This document shows, piece by piece, positions 1-10,467 of a stretch of 64,000 bases of DNA. This DNA comes from Poteriospumella lacustris (Eukaryota > Sar > Chrysophyceae > Chromulinales > Dinobryaceae). Made by a program: the position numbers and the translations under genes. Each line of letters opens with the position of its first letter. The stretch's first letter is position 1. The stretch is from contig SMOI01000026.1 of the NCBI GenBank assembly GCA_008000375.1, positions 62,001 to 126,000 on the forward strand, written 5' to 3'. The notes under the pieces were generated by a model. It saw only the letters and a list, made by a program, of their open reading frames with translations, did no database searches and had not been told where the DNA came from.

Positions 1-3000
1 ATCCGTTGGCTTCGACACTCGCACCATCGGTGACGATGCGCAGACCGCCCGCCACCGACATACTACCCTGCACAGAGGCAAACCCCAACACGTGCAGATG
101 TCCACCCACTGACCCGACGCCCGCCGAATAGATCGCTGAGACCGACGCCGACCCAGAGATGGATGCACCGCCCACAACTGTCAAACCGCCGAAGTCGATT
201 GTGAGACCGCCTGTGCTGATCATCACGCCCGAGTCGGACACCGTCAAGCCACCCACCACTCCCAGGCCGCCGCTCGTCACGGATGCCGCATCCGCTCGCA
301 TTCCACCAGCCACGGTCAGACCAGAGTTGATCGCCGTCGCGCCCACCGTCAGCGAGTCCAAGTCACCACCGCCAACCACAGTGAGACCGCCCAACAGGAC
401 CGTCACTCCGCCTGCAGAGACCTCCAGCGCATTGCCCACCGTTACACCGCCTGCGATCGTCACACTGCCGCCCACCGTCATGTGCGACCCGATCGACATC
501 TGACCCGACACCGTCAGCGACCCTGCCACCGTCACCGGACCTGTGATACTCGCACCGTCCGCCGAGACAGTGAGGCCGCCCGAGGTAATGACGGCGCCAG
601 AGGTGTACACGGTGAGGCCGCTAGTCACATACAGACCGGCTGCGACCGAAAGACTGGAGCCCACGGTCGCGGCCCCACCCAAATTGAGGTCACCGCTGCC
701 CGACATGTCGCCGGTCACGGTCAGGCCGTTGGTAATCGTCGCACCGTTGGTGAGGGCCAGCGAGTCGCCCACAATGCCTCCGGCCACCGTTAAGCCGTCG
801 CCAGTGATACGCTGACCCGCACTGACGGTCAGAGAGTCAATGGCACCTCCGCCTGTGACGTCCATTCCTCCATCAGAGACGGTCAAACCGCCTGTCGTCA
901 CGAGCAATTTGTCGCCCACCGTTAGACCGCCTGCGATCGTCACACTGCCGCCCACCGTCATGTGCGACCCGATCGACATCTGACCCGACACCGTCAGCGA
1001 CCCTGCCACCGTCACCGGACCTGTGATACTCGCACCGTCCGCCGAGACAGTGAGGCCGCCCGAGGTAATGACGGCGCCAGAGGTGTACACGGTGAGGCCG
1101 CTAGTCACATACAGCCCGTTCCCTGCGCCCACTGACTGGGTCGCTGACACCGCACCAGTAATGGCCACGTCGCCAACGTTTGTCATCGCGCCCGTTGCTT
1201 GAATACCACCGACAACGGTCAGGCCACCAGCTACAACGTTGACGCCACTCGTGTGCACCGTCAGGCCACCCGTCACGGAGCCACCGGCGCCGACCGCCAG
1301 TGCAGACGAAATTGTCTGCGACCCCGTCACAGTAACGTCACCAGTGATGGACGCGCCCCCATTGCCCACGGTCAGGCCGCCCGCCGTGACAACGATACCG
1401 TTGTTGGTGACAGTGACACCGCCGTTGGCCACACGCAGCCCAGCACCGGACGTGGAGCCCACTGTCATACCACCGTTGAATACGACCACGCCAGTGCCGT
1501 ATACCGTCACGCCACCGGTCACCGCGAAGCCCAGGTTGTTCACTGACATGCCACCAGTCACCTTAAACGCACCATTCATGGTGCCGCCGCCAGTCACCAC
1601 GAGGCCGCCGCTCAATATCGACGCACCGCCCGCGTTGACACGAAGGCCTCCTCCACCGATGGTCATACCTCCCGCGAGTACCTGTGCCCCGCCAGAGGCC
1701 ACCTGCAGGCTGTTAGCGAAATAGACGCTGCCGCTGTTGACTGACAAGCCGCCGGTCACCACCTTCAGACCGCCGCTCGACACCGTCGCCCCATCGCTCA
1801 CTATCAGGCCACCAGAGCCGATTGTCGTTCCGCCCGTCACGCGCAATCCACCGTTTCGGATGAAGACGGCACCGTCGGCGCGCAGAAGAAATCGCACACG
1901 GCTATTTCTCCCGATGCCTGCCAAAAGAAAGTGGTCGTTTTCGTTGCTGCCCTTCGAAATCAAGGACATGGCGTAGTACGTGTCCGATTGCACGCCTTCG
2001 TAGGCCGACGTGACCGAAAACAAGGAGCCGACGCCCGTCTTCTCGGAATAAACCGTCACGGGGTCATTGTTCACCGTCATGCCACCCGTAGAAACGTACA
2101 ATCCGCCGCCGCCAACGGTCTGGCCGCCAGGTGTCAACAGCGTTTGCACCTGCATCTGGCCGTCTCCACGAACGGCGAAGACTTTGTCATGATTCGCGTA
2201 CCCGGACACCAGGTCGAAGTCAGAGGCAGCGGACTTCATCGAGCGCAGGTAAAGCACCGACGAAGTGAAGTTCAGCGGCTCGACGCTGACTTCAAGGCCC
2301 GGCAGAGCAGAAGCCCCCGAGTAGTACAAGTTGGTGATATTGGCGCAGGCTGGGCCGCCGAAGCCGTCCAAGCAGTCGCACACACCCGTTTTGTGGTTGC
2401 AAGTACCACGGTTAGAGCAGGTGGCATACTCTTGAATGTTGTCGGACACGATGTCGTAGAAATTGCACACGGCAAAATTGGTCAGAGACACGTCGCAGAA
2501 GAAGTCGTACAAGCTGGGGTTCCCATCGTTGCTGAACAAATTGTTGTCCTTCGGCGCCACTGGCCAGTTTACGAATTTTAGTTCAAAGATAAAGCTCCTC
2601 GAATTGATACGCCGATAGCTGCAGTCGACCTGGCCAAACTTGCCTTTGTTGGAGAGCTCGTCAGAGCACTTGGCCGACGAAGGATTGGTCAAGCTGAAGT
2701 ACACCTTTGATCCTTGGAACTGCAATCCCAACTGCCCTGAATGGGTTTTACTGAAGCGAGTGGTGACTCTAATCCCGATAAAGCGCATGTTTTGGTTGAT
2801 GGTCAGCGGGTCGTCGCCCTTGGGACAAACGAGCTGCGAACAGTCCGGGCCGAAAAAGCCCGGATCACATTCGCAAACTTGGATCGAATCCTTGTCCCAG
2901 TTGTCGTAAATGGGACCAAACCCATCGCCGAATTTGAATTGATATGGATCGTAGTCAGGGCCACGCCAAAGGGCCAGATCAGCGATCGTAGAACACACTC

Positions 3001-3462
3001 CGTGGCCAGAGCACTGGTTAGGACAGGTGCCTGCAGCAAAATGTGTTAGTGTGAGGCGATCGCTTAGAGACACAGCATGCACGTACTTCTCTGACAAGCG
3101 CTTCCAGAATATCCTGTGAAGCATTTGCATGAGCCCGTCTGGCGATCACACAAGCCGGCGTTTGAACATTCCATGATTTGATGAGCAAGGTCCTGCGCAT
3201 ATGGCTTATCCGCCCACGCAGTTCCATTTGGACATTGACCTGCAAAAAAGACGAATCAATAAAACCATTCGAGCGAGCGGCCGGAAGACGCAGGTCATGG
3301 AGACGTACGGAAAGAGCAGTCGGGGGCGCCGCCATTCCAACCATCAAAGCACGTGCAGACATTCGTCTGCCCACACAATCCATGACCGGAACATTGATTT
3401 GGACACCCAGCTTGGGTGAAGGCCAAGAGAGCCAAAAGGATTAAAACGTACTGGCCTATCAT
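1..3462 (-). CDS. Secreted EGF / Gly-Gly-repeat fibre protein, paralog A (3' end beyond left edge)
   Basis: Spliced minus-strand gene: exon 1 3462-3309, exon 2 3239-3087, exon 3 3030 to the window edge; all junctions are GT-AG and in phase. The ATG at 3462 gives a signal peptide (MIGQYVLILLALLAFTQAG) followed directly by an EGF-like module (CPNQCSGHGLC). A second EGF module fills exon 2, and a third starts exon 3 and leads into a CPKGDDP module. After another EGF-like motif (CSNRGTCNHKTGVCDC), about 600 residues of 6-7-residue Gly-Gly-hydrophobic repeats run to the edge. Paralogs B and C in this window have the same plan and end in a peptidase S74 chaperone domain, so the missing C-terminus probably has one. 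Likely an extracellular fibre or adhesin. Domain reading is secure; function is inference. Confidence 0.85.
446..634 (-). repeat. Copy 1 of an identical 189-bp duplication inside paralog A
   Basis: Bases 446-634 are identical to 926-1114, offset exactly 480 bp (160 codons). Identity extends to 434 and 914 with a single mismatch (445/925). The copies lie in frame within the Gly-Gly repeat array, while neighbouring repeats are much more diverged. This indicates a recent in-frame duplication or gene conversion. Confidence 0.95.
926..1114 (-). repeat. Copy 2 of the 189-bp duplication inside paralog A
   Basis: Partner of 446-634. It encodes the same stretch of the repeat array in the same reading frame (0 mismatches over 189 bp by eye). 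Confidence 0.95.
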
Positions 3463-3973
3463 GCGGCCCTCAGTCTACGAGACTTCGTCCAAATATATCC
3501 GTACACTACGTTCGGTAAGCAAGGATTCGGCGCGTAAACTCTTTCCGTGGTGACTCAGCGATGATCCACCACAAACACTTCCAGAAATTATTCTATTGCT
3601 GATATAAATATGATGTGGGCGTCTTGTAGTAGAAGCGTCGATGGGGTCGCTTCGTCGCGAGAGGACCAGCAAAAAGCCCATGAAATGCGGACGTGCTGAG
3701 GTTTCAGAGCGCTTTCGCTGTGCGAACGCGGCCGGTTTGGCGCATCAATTTACGAAACTGTCGATACAGCGGAATTCCGCTGTCAATTAAGGGAATTCCT
3801 CCCGCAGACCAGCGCGCAGCCCCCTGGCAGCAGCGCCGATCGCTTCGAAGTCAGTCAAATGTCTGTGAAGGTTTATTATTCAGAGTCAAAGACGTGAAGT
3901 ACGTGTGCACTGTGATCTTGTGCACGCACTATTATCCCTCCCTTGTATAGCTTCGACGTTGTCCCTGCGAAAC
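3463..3973. other. Intergenic region between divergent genes
   Basis: 511 bp between the start codons of paralog A (minus) and the SDR gene (plus). It presumably holds both promoters. I see no clear TATA box, repeat or additional coding sequence. Confidence 0.6.
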
Positions 3974-5354
3974 ATGAATGCTGCATCGCTGGGAGTGTCT
4001 CTGATATGTCAGAGCTACTCTTTCATTCACGCATGCTTTTCGATTCCGTCTTATGAAATCAACAATTTTGGCGAATATGCTCTGGAACAAACGTATTCGG
4101 TCGTTCTGACTGCGCTTAACTATTTCTTCATCTCCCGCGGCGAACATCTGACGCCCAAGTCGCAGGTACGCGATCAAGCCTCGTCTCTTGGGGTTTGGCC
4201 TGTCTAACTTCCATCTGTACAGCTGTTTGCGGTGGGTATCAACACACTTCAAGTGCTGCTGGGTTTGCGCATATATCAGAAGTATGTATGTGGTCGCCAG
4301 CCGAAGCCAGTGGACCTCACTGGCAAGGTGTACATCGTCACCGGCGCCAACACCGGCATTGGCTTCGAGACGGCCAAGGCTTTGATTCAACAAGGCGCGA
4401 CCGTGGTCTTGGCGTGTCGGTCACAAGATCGCGCAAACGAAGCGAGAAGTCGAATGCTGGAGCTGACAAAGGCGGCGCCGAGCAAGGCGATCATCATCAA
4501 GTTGGACCTGTGCGGCTTCGACTCCGTCAAGAAGTTCGTCAAGGTGCGTGCGTCTTGAGACGTGTTCAGGGGTGTTTTCATTGTCTCAGTGGCTAATCTT
4601 GTCGTTGTGGCTCTGCAGGAGTTCAAGAACTTGGGTCTGCCCCTGCACGGCCTGATCAACAACGCCGGCATCATGATGGAGGAGCGCAACCTGACGCAGG
4701 ACGGCTTCGAAATGGTCTTCACCGCCAACCACTTGAGCCATTTCATGCTCACCCTGCTTCTGATCAAGGACTTGGAGAAGACTGGGTAAGTGCGGCGCAA
4801 TTGCGATGAAGCTTCCCGGTCGTCTGACCGTTCGCTGTGCGTGTGTTGTTGTTGTGCGCTGTAGTGGCCGCGTGGTGAACCTGACGAGCTCGCTGCACCG
4901 CATGGCCAAGACCTTCAACTTCGACGACATCATGTCCGAGAAGTACTACGAGCTCTTCACCACGTACGCCCAGTCGAAGCTGGCCAACGTGCTCTTCACG
5001 AAAGAGCTCACGAAGCGATTGCGCGTGCGCAACTCGAAGGTGTCGGCGTTCGCAGTGCATCCGGGCCTCGTGCGCACGGAAGTGACGCGCAACATGCCCA
5101 CGTGGATGCAGATCGGCAACGCGCTGGCCTATCCCATCATGGTGTGTCTGCAGAAGACGCCCGAGCAGGGGGCGTACTGCTCGCTTTACGCCGCAACCGA
5201 CGAGGCCCTTGGCCAGGACCCCGCGTTGAAAGGCGGCTACTTCGCCAACTCGCGCTTTGTGCAGCCATCTGAGGCCTCTGAAAACATGGAAGCCGCTCGC
5301 AAGCTGTGGGAGATCTCAGAGAAGCTGACGGGGATGTCCAACGAGAGTTGGTAG
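3974..5354 (+). CDS. Short-chain dehydrogenase/reductase, retinol-dehydrogenase-like
   Basis: Four exons (3974-4165, 4223-4543, 4619-4785, 4865-5354) join in phase to 389 aa. A hydrophobic N-terminal segment (about residues 1-75) precedes a classical SDR fold. It has the NAD(P)-binding motif TGANTGIG, the structural INNAG motif, and the catalytic Ser plus YAQSK (Tyr-x3-Lys) pair. The C-terminal HPGLVRTEV stretch is typical of the RDH11-14/WWOX-like group, which reduces or oxidises retinoids, sterols or other hydrophobic carbonyls using NADP(H). The N-terminal membrane segment suggests ER or organelle membrane attachment. The substrate cannot be told from sequence. The start is the ATG at 3974; an upstream non-ATG extension is open but unsupported. 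Confidence 0.85.
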
Positions 5355-5691
5355 GCCGCGTCCGTCTGTAGTGTTAGTGAAACGAGCCGCCGCCGCTGCT
5401 GTCGCCACGTGGTCGTGCACCTCACGCCGCGGCTGCGTTGATGCAGCTCTGGAGACAGCGGTCTCCGCATGGAGGCAGACTCCCTTGTCTCGTTGTGTGT
5501 GGAACATGTCGCCACATCTTTGTGCATCTTTTTCTTTGCCGCCGCGCCCGTAACACGGAATCATCGTCGCCTCCACCGCCTGCTCGCTGTGCCGTGTTCC
5601 CTGTCGTCGTTCATGTCATCTAGGTCAACAGGCGACGTTCTGAGGAGGATCATTTACATATACAAAGGGGGTGGGAGAGCGCGTGGTGCGA
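5355..5691. other. Intergenic region between convergent genes
   Basis: 337 bp between the 3' ends of the SDR and CSN7 genes. Only short random ORFs are present; I see nothing recognisable. Confidence 0.6.
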
Positions 5692-6971
5692 TCAGAACTT
5701 GGACCGGGTGGACGCCATGTGCGACGCGGAGCTGCGGCCGCCGCCGATCCCGCCGCCGATACCCAGACCGAGACGATCCAGCGCCGAGCTCCTCGAAGAT
5801 CTGTGAAAGCCATGCCGCATGGGTGTGGATGAGATCAGTGGGCGTGGTTCAATGGAGCAGGATGGATCTTACCCGGGCTTCGACCGCTCTCTGCGCCCGC
5901 CGATGAAGTCGTCGTCGCAGTCCATCTCACCCGCCTCGACGAGCGCCTGTGCCCAACAAAACAAGTGTCAAATGGTAACGGCGAAGGTATTGTCAGGAGA
6001 ACTGACCTTGAGCTTTTCGCGCTCGATGTCTGCTTTTCGTTGCACTTCGCTGTTCTCCACCGCGTACACGGCGCCCTTCTGGAAGACGTCTCTGTCACCG
6101 ATGCGCGACGAGGTCAGACGCGACGGCACTCGCGGAAACGAAGCACAGCCGAGCATCGCTTACCTGGAGGACTTCTGCAAAATGGTCTTGGTGGTGGTAC
6201 ATCGCTCCCGCCAGCGCGTCAGCTTGTCGAGCACGGCGCCGAGGTCCTCGCGGCGCACGTCTCGCGCCGTCACCCACGACACTGTGAAGACCTGACCCAT
6301 CTGGTCGAGCTTACCCGCGATCAGCTCGCTATACACAGCATCAATGACGAAATCTTCCAGGTCGCGCACGGTCTGCAGCTGCAATGCGGCCAGCAAGTCG
6401 TCGTACGCCAGTTTCTGTGCGACACCGCCCACAGCGACGAGTCAGACGACGGAAAATCAAGGAAAAACACACCACTCACATTCGACTTGGCTGCCATCGA
6501 GAATAGTGTCAATCTCCGCAACTTTTGCGTCATGAAAGGCGTCAATTCCAAGAATCGAGCAGGGCTCGCTGTGCGAACAGGGCGAGTGTGAGCGGCACAT
6601 GGCGAGCGAAGGAGACGCACAGAAAATCGCACCTGTGTAGTCGTCAAACGACCCATACGCAAACAATTCTAGTGTCTCGTATGCATTGTTGAATTCTGTC
6701 CCTTTCAACTACAGAAGCAACGCCTCAGTCGGGGACTCCGAAACGACAAGCTGCGATCGATGTCCTTACCGCTTGCACCGAGGGGACAGCCAGCAGCTCG
6801 CCGAAGACATGGATTTTCTTGTCCTTCAAAACCTATCCAAATGTCATCTCGATGAGTGTGTCGTCACCAAGAGTCCTCCCGAAGGCAACAAACCTGTTGA
6901 ATGATGTTGGCGCACGCCCGATCCTTCTGCGACCGCGCAATCACACAGAACTGTTCCAACTCGCTGGCCAT
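5692..6971 (-). CDS. CSN7: COP9 signalosome subunit 7 (PCI domain)
   Basis: Eight exons on the minus strand (6971-6894, 6832-6770, 6708-6633, 6568-6480, 6414-6164, 6091-6007, 5946-5873, 5800-5692). All are bounded by GT-AG with consistent phases and total 274 aa, the usual size for CSN7. Landmarks are LELFAYGSFDDY in the N-terminal helical region and the PCI/winged-helix stretch KLAYDDLLAALQL ... VRDLEDFVIDAVYSEL ... GKLDQMGQ ... ARDVRREDL. The C-terminus is glycine/serine-rich. CSN7 is a scaffold subunit of the COP9 signalosome, which removes NEDD8 from cullin-RING ubiquitin ligases. This is the most intron-dense gene in the window: seven introns in 1.3 kb, each roughly 60-80 nt. Confidence 0.9.
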
Positions 6972-7159
6972 CGTGGTTTCTACTTCCTTTCTTCCTGAAT
7001 TAGTGCCTCTCTGGAGAGACAGCGGTGTTCGTCTTAAATTGCGAAGTGTCCAGCTCGTTGACCCGTCGAGGAGTTGCCGACGACGCCCGCGGCGCCGACG
7101 CCGTCCCAGCCGAAGAAAACAACGTCATAGTCAGCCACTTTTACAAGTCTACGTGTATA

Positions 7160-8311
7160 TTAAGCGTCGTACCCGGGGCGGACGCTGCCGACGACGGCGG
7201 CCGCCAACTGCGCGGCGCCGTCGTCCGTCTGGCGGCAAAGCGACGCCAAGTCGAGTAGCTTTCGGTCGTGGAAGTGTTGAATGAGCTGTTTCCTTGCAAA
7301 GCCGCCGAAGGCGTAGCCTCCGAAGCCCACCAGCCCGGTCAGCCCCTCCCGCCGCGCCACCGTAGGAGCGTGCGCGTTTACCCCACCGGCGAGCTGCGCA
7401 AAATGGCGACCGGAATCAAAGTCGATCCCTCGGTCACATAGCAGTCGCCGATTCTCAACAAGCAGCTTCTTTGCCAACGAGATAGACGCGTGGACCGTTC
7501 CGTTGCCGATGTCGCCGCTCATCGGGCGTCCATCGCACTGCCAAACGTGAACGAGGTCTCGTCGATGCCCTTTCGTGTGCGATTGCATGATGTCTTGAAG
7601 CAAGGCAAGGCGATAGGCAGTAAGTTCTGCTCGATCAGGGAAGGAAACGGACACTATTCGCGCGCTTTCCGACACAACGTCGCCGACTTCTTGCCACAGC
7701 GAACGGAAACTGTCCGCGCTGTCCACTTCGAGAGGTGTGTGGATTTCGATGGCATCCGCAAGGCCGCTACTGAAAATTTCTCGGACTGACTGTATGGAGG
7801 CAGGAAACGGTTGCGTCGTGATCAAACCCAGAGGGCACACTGCGATGCAGCGGCCACAGCCGTAGCATTTGCACTTGTCGACACCATCGGCTCCGTCTGA
7901 CAGCAAGTCCTTCGGAGCAATAGCCACAGCCGGGCAAATGCGTTCGCAGGGTCGTTTGCAGTCCGGAGGGCACCTTTGTGGGGTAAAAGAGGCCTTCCGA
8001 AAGTGGACGTCGTCGCCGTCGTTGATGGAGACCATCACAAGAGGCTGACGAGTACTTGGGAACTGTTTCAAGGCCGCATTTATGCCCTCACGTACAGCTG
8101 AAAGCACAGCGACATCTGCCGATGCATCAATACAATCAACACCCGCCCTGGTGTACAAGTAACTGAGGTTGGTTATGAAGGGTAAGTCCTGATTGGCCGC
8201 CCCGCTGATGAACTTTGTCCACTCCCCTCGACGCAACGACGAAAGAGGAGAAAATAATCCACGAGCAACCCCAATTCCATAGATGAAAACGAGAAAGCTG
8301 AGGGCTTTCAT
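7160..8311 (-). CDS. ldpA: LdpA-like 4Fe-4S protein with plastid-type leader
   Basis: Single-exon 383-aa protein. After a hydrophobic leader (MKALSFLVFIYGIGVARG) comes the LdpA body: FISGAANQDLPFITNLS, AGVDCIDASADVAV, VSINDGDDVHFRKA. It has two cysteine clusters, CPPDCKRPCERICP (Cys114/118/122/126) and CKCYGCGRCIAVCP (Cys147-159), that would hold iron-sulfur clusters. LdpA ('light-dependent period A') is a cyanobacterial redox-sensing protein feeding the circadian clock; homologs occur in photosynthetic eukaryotes. The leader followed by LFSPLSSLRR looks like a signal peptide plus short transit peptide, as expected for import into a secondary plastid. Family call is strong; its role in this organism is unknown. 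Confidence 0.88.
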   Translation of the reverse strand: MKALSFLVFIYGIGVARGLFSPLSSLRRGEWTKFISGAANQDLPFITNLSYLYTRAGVDCIDASADVAVLSAVREGINAALKQFPSTRQPLVMVSINDGDDVHFRKASFTPQRCPPDCKRPCERICPAVAIAPKDLLSDGADGVDKCKCYGCGRCIAVCPLGLITTQPFPASIQSVREIFSSGLADAIEIHTPLEVDSADSFRSLWQEVGDVVSESARIVSVSFPDRAELTAYRLALLQDIMQSHTKGHRRDLVHVWQCDGRPMSGDIGNGTVHASISLAKKLLVENRRLLCDRGIDFDSGRHFAQLAGGVNAHAPTVARREGLTGLVGFGGYAFGGFARKQLIQHFHDRKLLDLASLCRQTDDGAAQLAAAVVGSVRPGYDA

Positions 8312-8859
8312 GAGTAAAAGGAAAATGCTGATGACAGTGCTCTACCACAACGATTCAACATGATCACAACCAACAACTTTCCCACCTAGTCCCCACCAGT
8401 TGGCTCTTTTCATGTACGTCCGGTCCCTACGATTTGGACGAGGAATCTCACGAGTGACCGCCTCCGTTGGAAACCGTGATGGGATGTCTTCGGCTAAATG
8501 GTAAATGGTAAACTGATATAAACCAGTAAACCATAAATGGTAAATGGTAAACACAGTGAGAGTGTGACGAGATGACGACGACGCAACGGATCTGGGGGCG
8601 GATCTGGGTTCAGCTCTCGCTCGCTTCGCTCGTCACACGTCACACGTCATCGTTCTTCGATGATTGAAGCAGTTTGGAGTCGCGAGAGAGGGAAAGACAC
8701 CGGGCAAACTGAACTAAAAGGCAACACCACATCGCTCGATTAACCACAACGCAGACTAACGTCAGAAATTTGGTAGCTGTTGGTTGACCTACCTGGAAAG
8801 AAACTTGCACAACCACTTCATCCTTGCTCAGTGGACTTAACATCGTTGTCCGTTCAACA
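8312..8859. other. Intergenic region with a duplicated 19-bp motif
   Basis: 548 bp between divergent genes. It holds a perfect direct repeat (8495-8513 and 8534-8552) but no coding sequence I can support. Confidence 0.6.
8495..8552. repeat. Direct repeat, two copies of taaatggtaaatggtaaac
   Basis: The 19-bp sequence occurs at 8495-8513 and again, identical, at 8534-8552. Each copy itself contains two 'taaatgg' units. It lies about 185-240 bp upstream of the LdpA start codon and 300-365 bp upstream of the small plus-strand ORF, so it could be a regulatory element; that is inference only. Confidence 0.7.
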
Positions 8860-9072
8860 ATGTGGGAAGCTTTGCAGGCCTTCGTCACCAACCTGTTTGA
8901 TTACTTGCTGTATTTGTTGGAGGGGATCCTCCTCACTCGTGTAAGTAAAGAAGACATGACATCCAAACAGACATCCAAACCCCTCATGACTCCTCTGTCT
9001 GCTGAGGAGCGCCATGCGTTGAAAGAAAATCTTCGATCTTCATTGAGAAGGACTCGTCAATTCGGGAACTAA
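8860..9072 (+). CDS. Small hypothetical protein with one hydrophobic segment (70 aa)
   Basis: An ATG at 8860 opens 70 codons: MWEALQAFVTNLFDYLLYLL then a polar, basic tail ending RRTRQFGN. The first 28 residues could form one amphipathic or membrane-spanning helix; the rest is charged. The ATG has no competing in-frame ATG upstream. A GT...AG pair 30 bp apart (from 8941) is too short to be an intron at the sizes seen here. I recognise no family. It may be a real short membrane-associated protein or a chance ORF. Confidence 0.4.
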   Translation: MWEALQAFVTNLFDYLLYLLEGILLTRVSKEDMTSKQTSKPLMTPLSAEERHALKENLRSSLRRTRQFGN

Positions 9073-9743
9073 AATCAGCGTGTCACATTGTTTCCATCTC
9101 ATCTCTTCATTGCTTTCATTTGGACGAAAGCGGATGTGAGAAATCCACTGGTGCTGTGTTCTTCGTTGTCCTTCGTCGTGGACTGTTTGCTCGCGGTCTT
9201 ATTTTTTTGAATCTTGGTTGCTTTATGCTGCTTTACTCTCGAACCTTCTTTCACAGCTTCCAACTCTCGGTTGCACGCAGCTTTGCATTATTTTGTCTTG
9301 TAATGTTGTCTTTGACTTTTTGTCGGCCCAGCAGATCCTCACTGGTGCTTCTAAATTGCAGTATTTCGCGCCACACGGACACTCTCTTTGTTCTGCATCA
9401 TGATTGCTCTGTTGTTTTTCTTTGATGCAACTACGCGAACAGGTTTGCTGAATATTCCACAGCGGTCATTGGTCATCGCGAAGGAGAGGAAAAGAACAGA
9501 ACAGAAAAGGCAGGAGAAGAAACAACATTGACCATCGCGCGTTTTATGTGGAATCCTTCAAGCCTGGTGATGCAACGACGGTTGCAGAGAGACCTGACGC
9601 CCATACGCATACTCTGTGTATATATACCAAGCGACAGCATTTGCCTAACTTGGGTGTGTTACACATCAAATTATGAAGGATTTAAAATTAAGATCTTCTG
9701 GAGAGACGATGGAATTCTGCAACTACGTGGTTTTAGCCCTAAC
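9073..9743. other. Intergenic region, nothing recognised
   Basis: 671 bp of AT-richer sequence with a T-rich stretch around 9200-9300 and a purine-rich stretch around 9480-9530. No ORF resembling a protein family and no repeat structure seen. Confidence 0.6.
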
Positions 9744-9977
9744 TTAAGCCATTCCCTGCTTCCTCTCGTAGGTGTTTCGATTGAATAGGATTTCAAGTTG
9801 CTCATTCAACAAGTCACGATATCGCGTATCGATGAGAACATGACAATCATCTAACTCCTTCAATACGATATTGATGCCTTTGTTAACGAGGGAATTGTGT
9901 ATGAACATGATCAAGACCTTTGTTGGGATGTCCGTCTTGATGAGAAACCCGGTTGATGTTACATTGTCGATATTCAT
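9744..9977 (-). CDS. TFB5: TFIIH subunit 5 (TTDA/TFB5 homolog), 77 aa
   Basis: Single-exon small gene. From the ATG at 9977 the protein reads MNIDNVTSTGFLIKTDIPTK, then ends in LKELDDCHVLIDTRYRDLL and NEQLEILFNRNTYE. This matches the layout of GTF2H5/TFB5 (about 71 aa): an N-terminal 'G-x-L-I-x-x-D' strand, a central 'DIDD-x-HVF'-like element (here ELDDCHVLI) and a C-terminal helix ending in 'L...NxxxY/F'. TFB5 stabilises the TFIIH core used in transcription initiation and nucleotide excision repair. It is easy to miss because of its size. I am fairly confident from the combined pattern and length. Confidence 0.75.
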   Translation of the reverse strand: MNIDNVTSTGFLIKTDIPTKVLIMFIHNSLVNKGINIVLKELDDCHVLIDTRYRDLLNEQLEILFNRNTYERKQGMA

Positions 9978-10467
9978 TTCGACGATTGCCACTCGTGCGA
10001 TAGAGCGAACAGCGAAAACGACTTCACTGAAGCAAAAAGAATGTGGGCGAAAGAATTGCTTCGGTTGGATTTACCTTGTCGAACGCACAGTTGATGGTTG
10101 AGGAATGAACAGGAAAATATCGGCTCTGATTAGAGTTAAGCCGCTGAGTTTGTAGCGATGGGCACCTCCTATCGAGGAAAAGCCAATGAATACTTGGTCA
10201 CGATATGGCGAAATGACAGATGGAACAAAAACATGACAATCAAATACATGCACCGATCACGTTTGACTCACCGCTGAGAAGTTGTGGACAGATCATCTCC
10301 TTGGACAAACTAGGAGATGAAATAATAATGACTAATGAAAAGCAATACATAATATTGTACCTGGAAATAGAACATCGACTCTGTGCCCACTGTGAAATTC
10401 GTCGAGTGGCCTCGCTCGTTGCCTCAACAGAAATAGAACTTCATATTTCCACAACCAAAAAGAAAGT
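9978..10467. other. Intergenic region between divergent genes
   Basis: 490 bp between TFB5 (minus) and the WD40 gene (plus). AT-rich; no coding or repeat feature recognised. It probably holds both promoters. Confidence 0.6.

Noticed and set aside
446-1114. CRISPR-like repeats
   Set aside because: The repeats are coding, in frame and 189 bp long without spacer structure; no cas genes are present.
8941-8970. 30-nt intron in the small ORF at 8860-9072
   Set aside because: It starts gtaagt and ends ccaaacag, but it is far shorter than any other intron in the window (minimum about 55 nt).
9120-9425. 101-codon Phe/Leu/Ser-rich plus-strand ORF
   Set aside because: Composition is that of T-rich intergenic DNA; no conserved motif or convincing ATG context.
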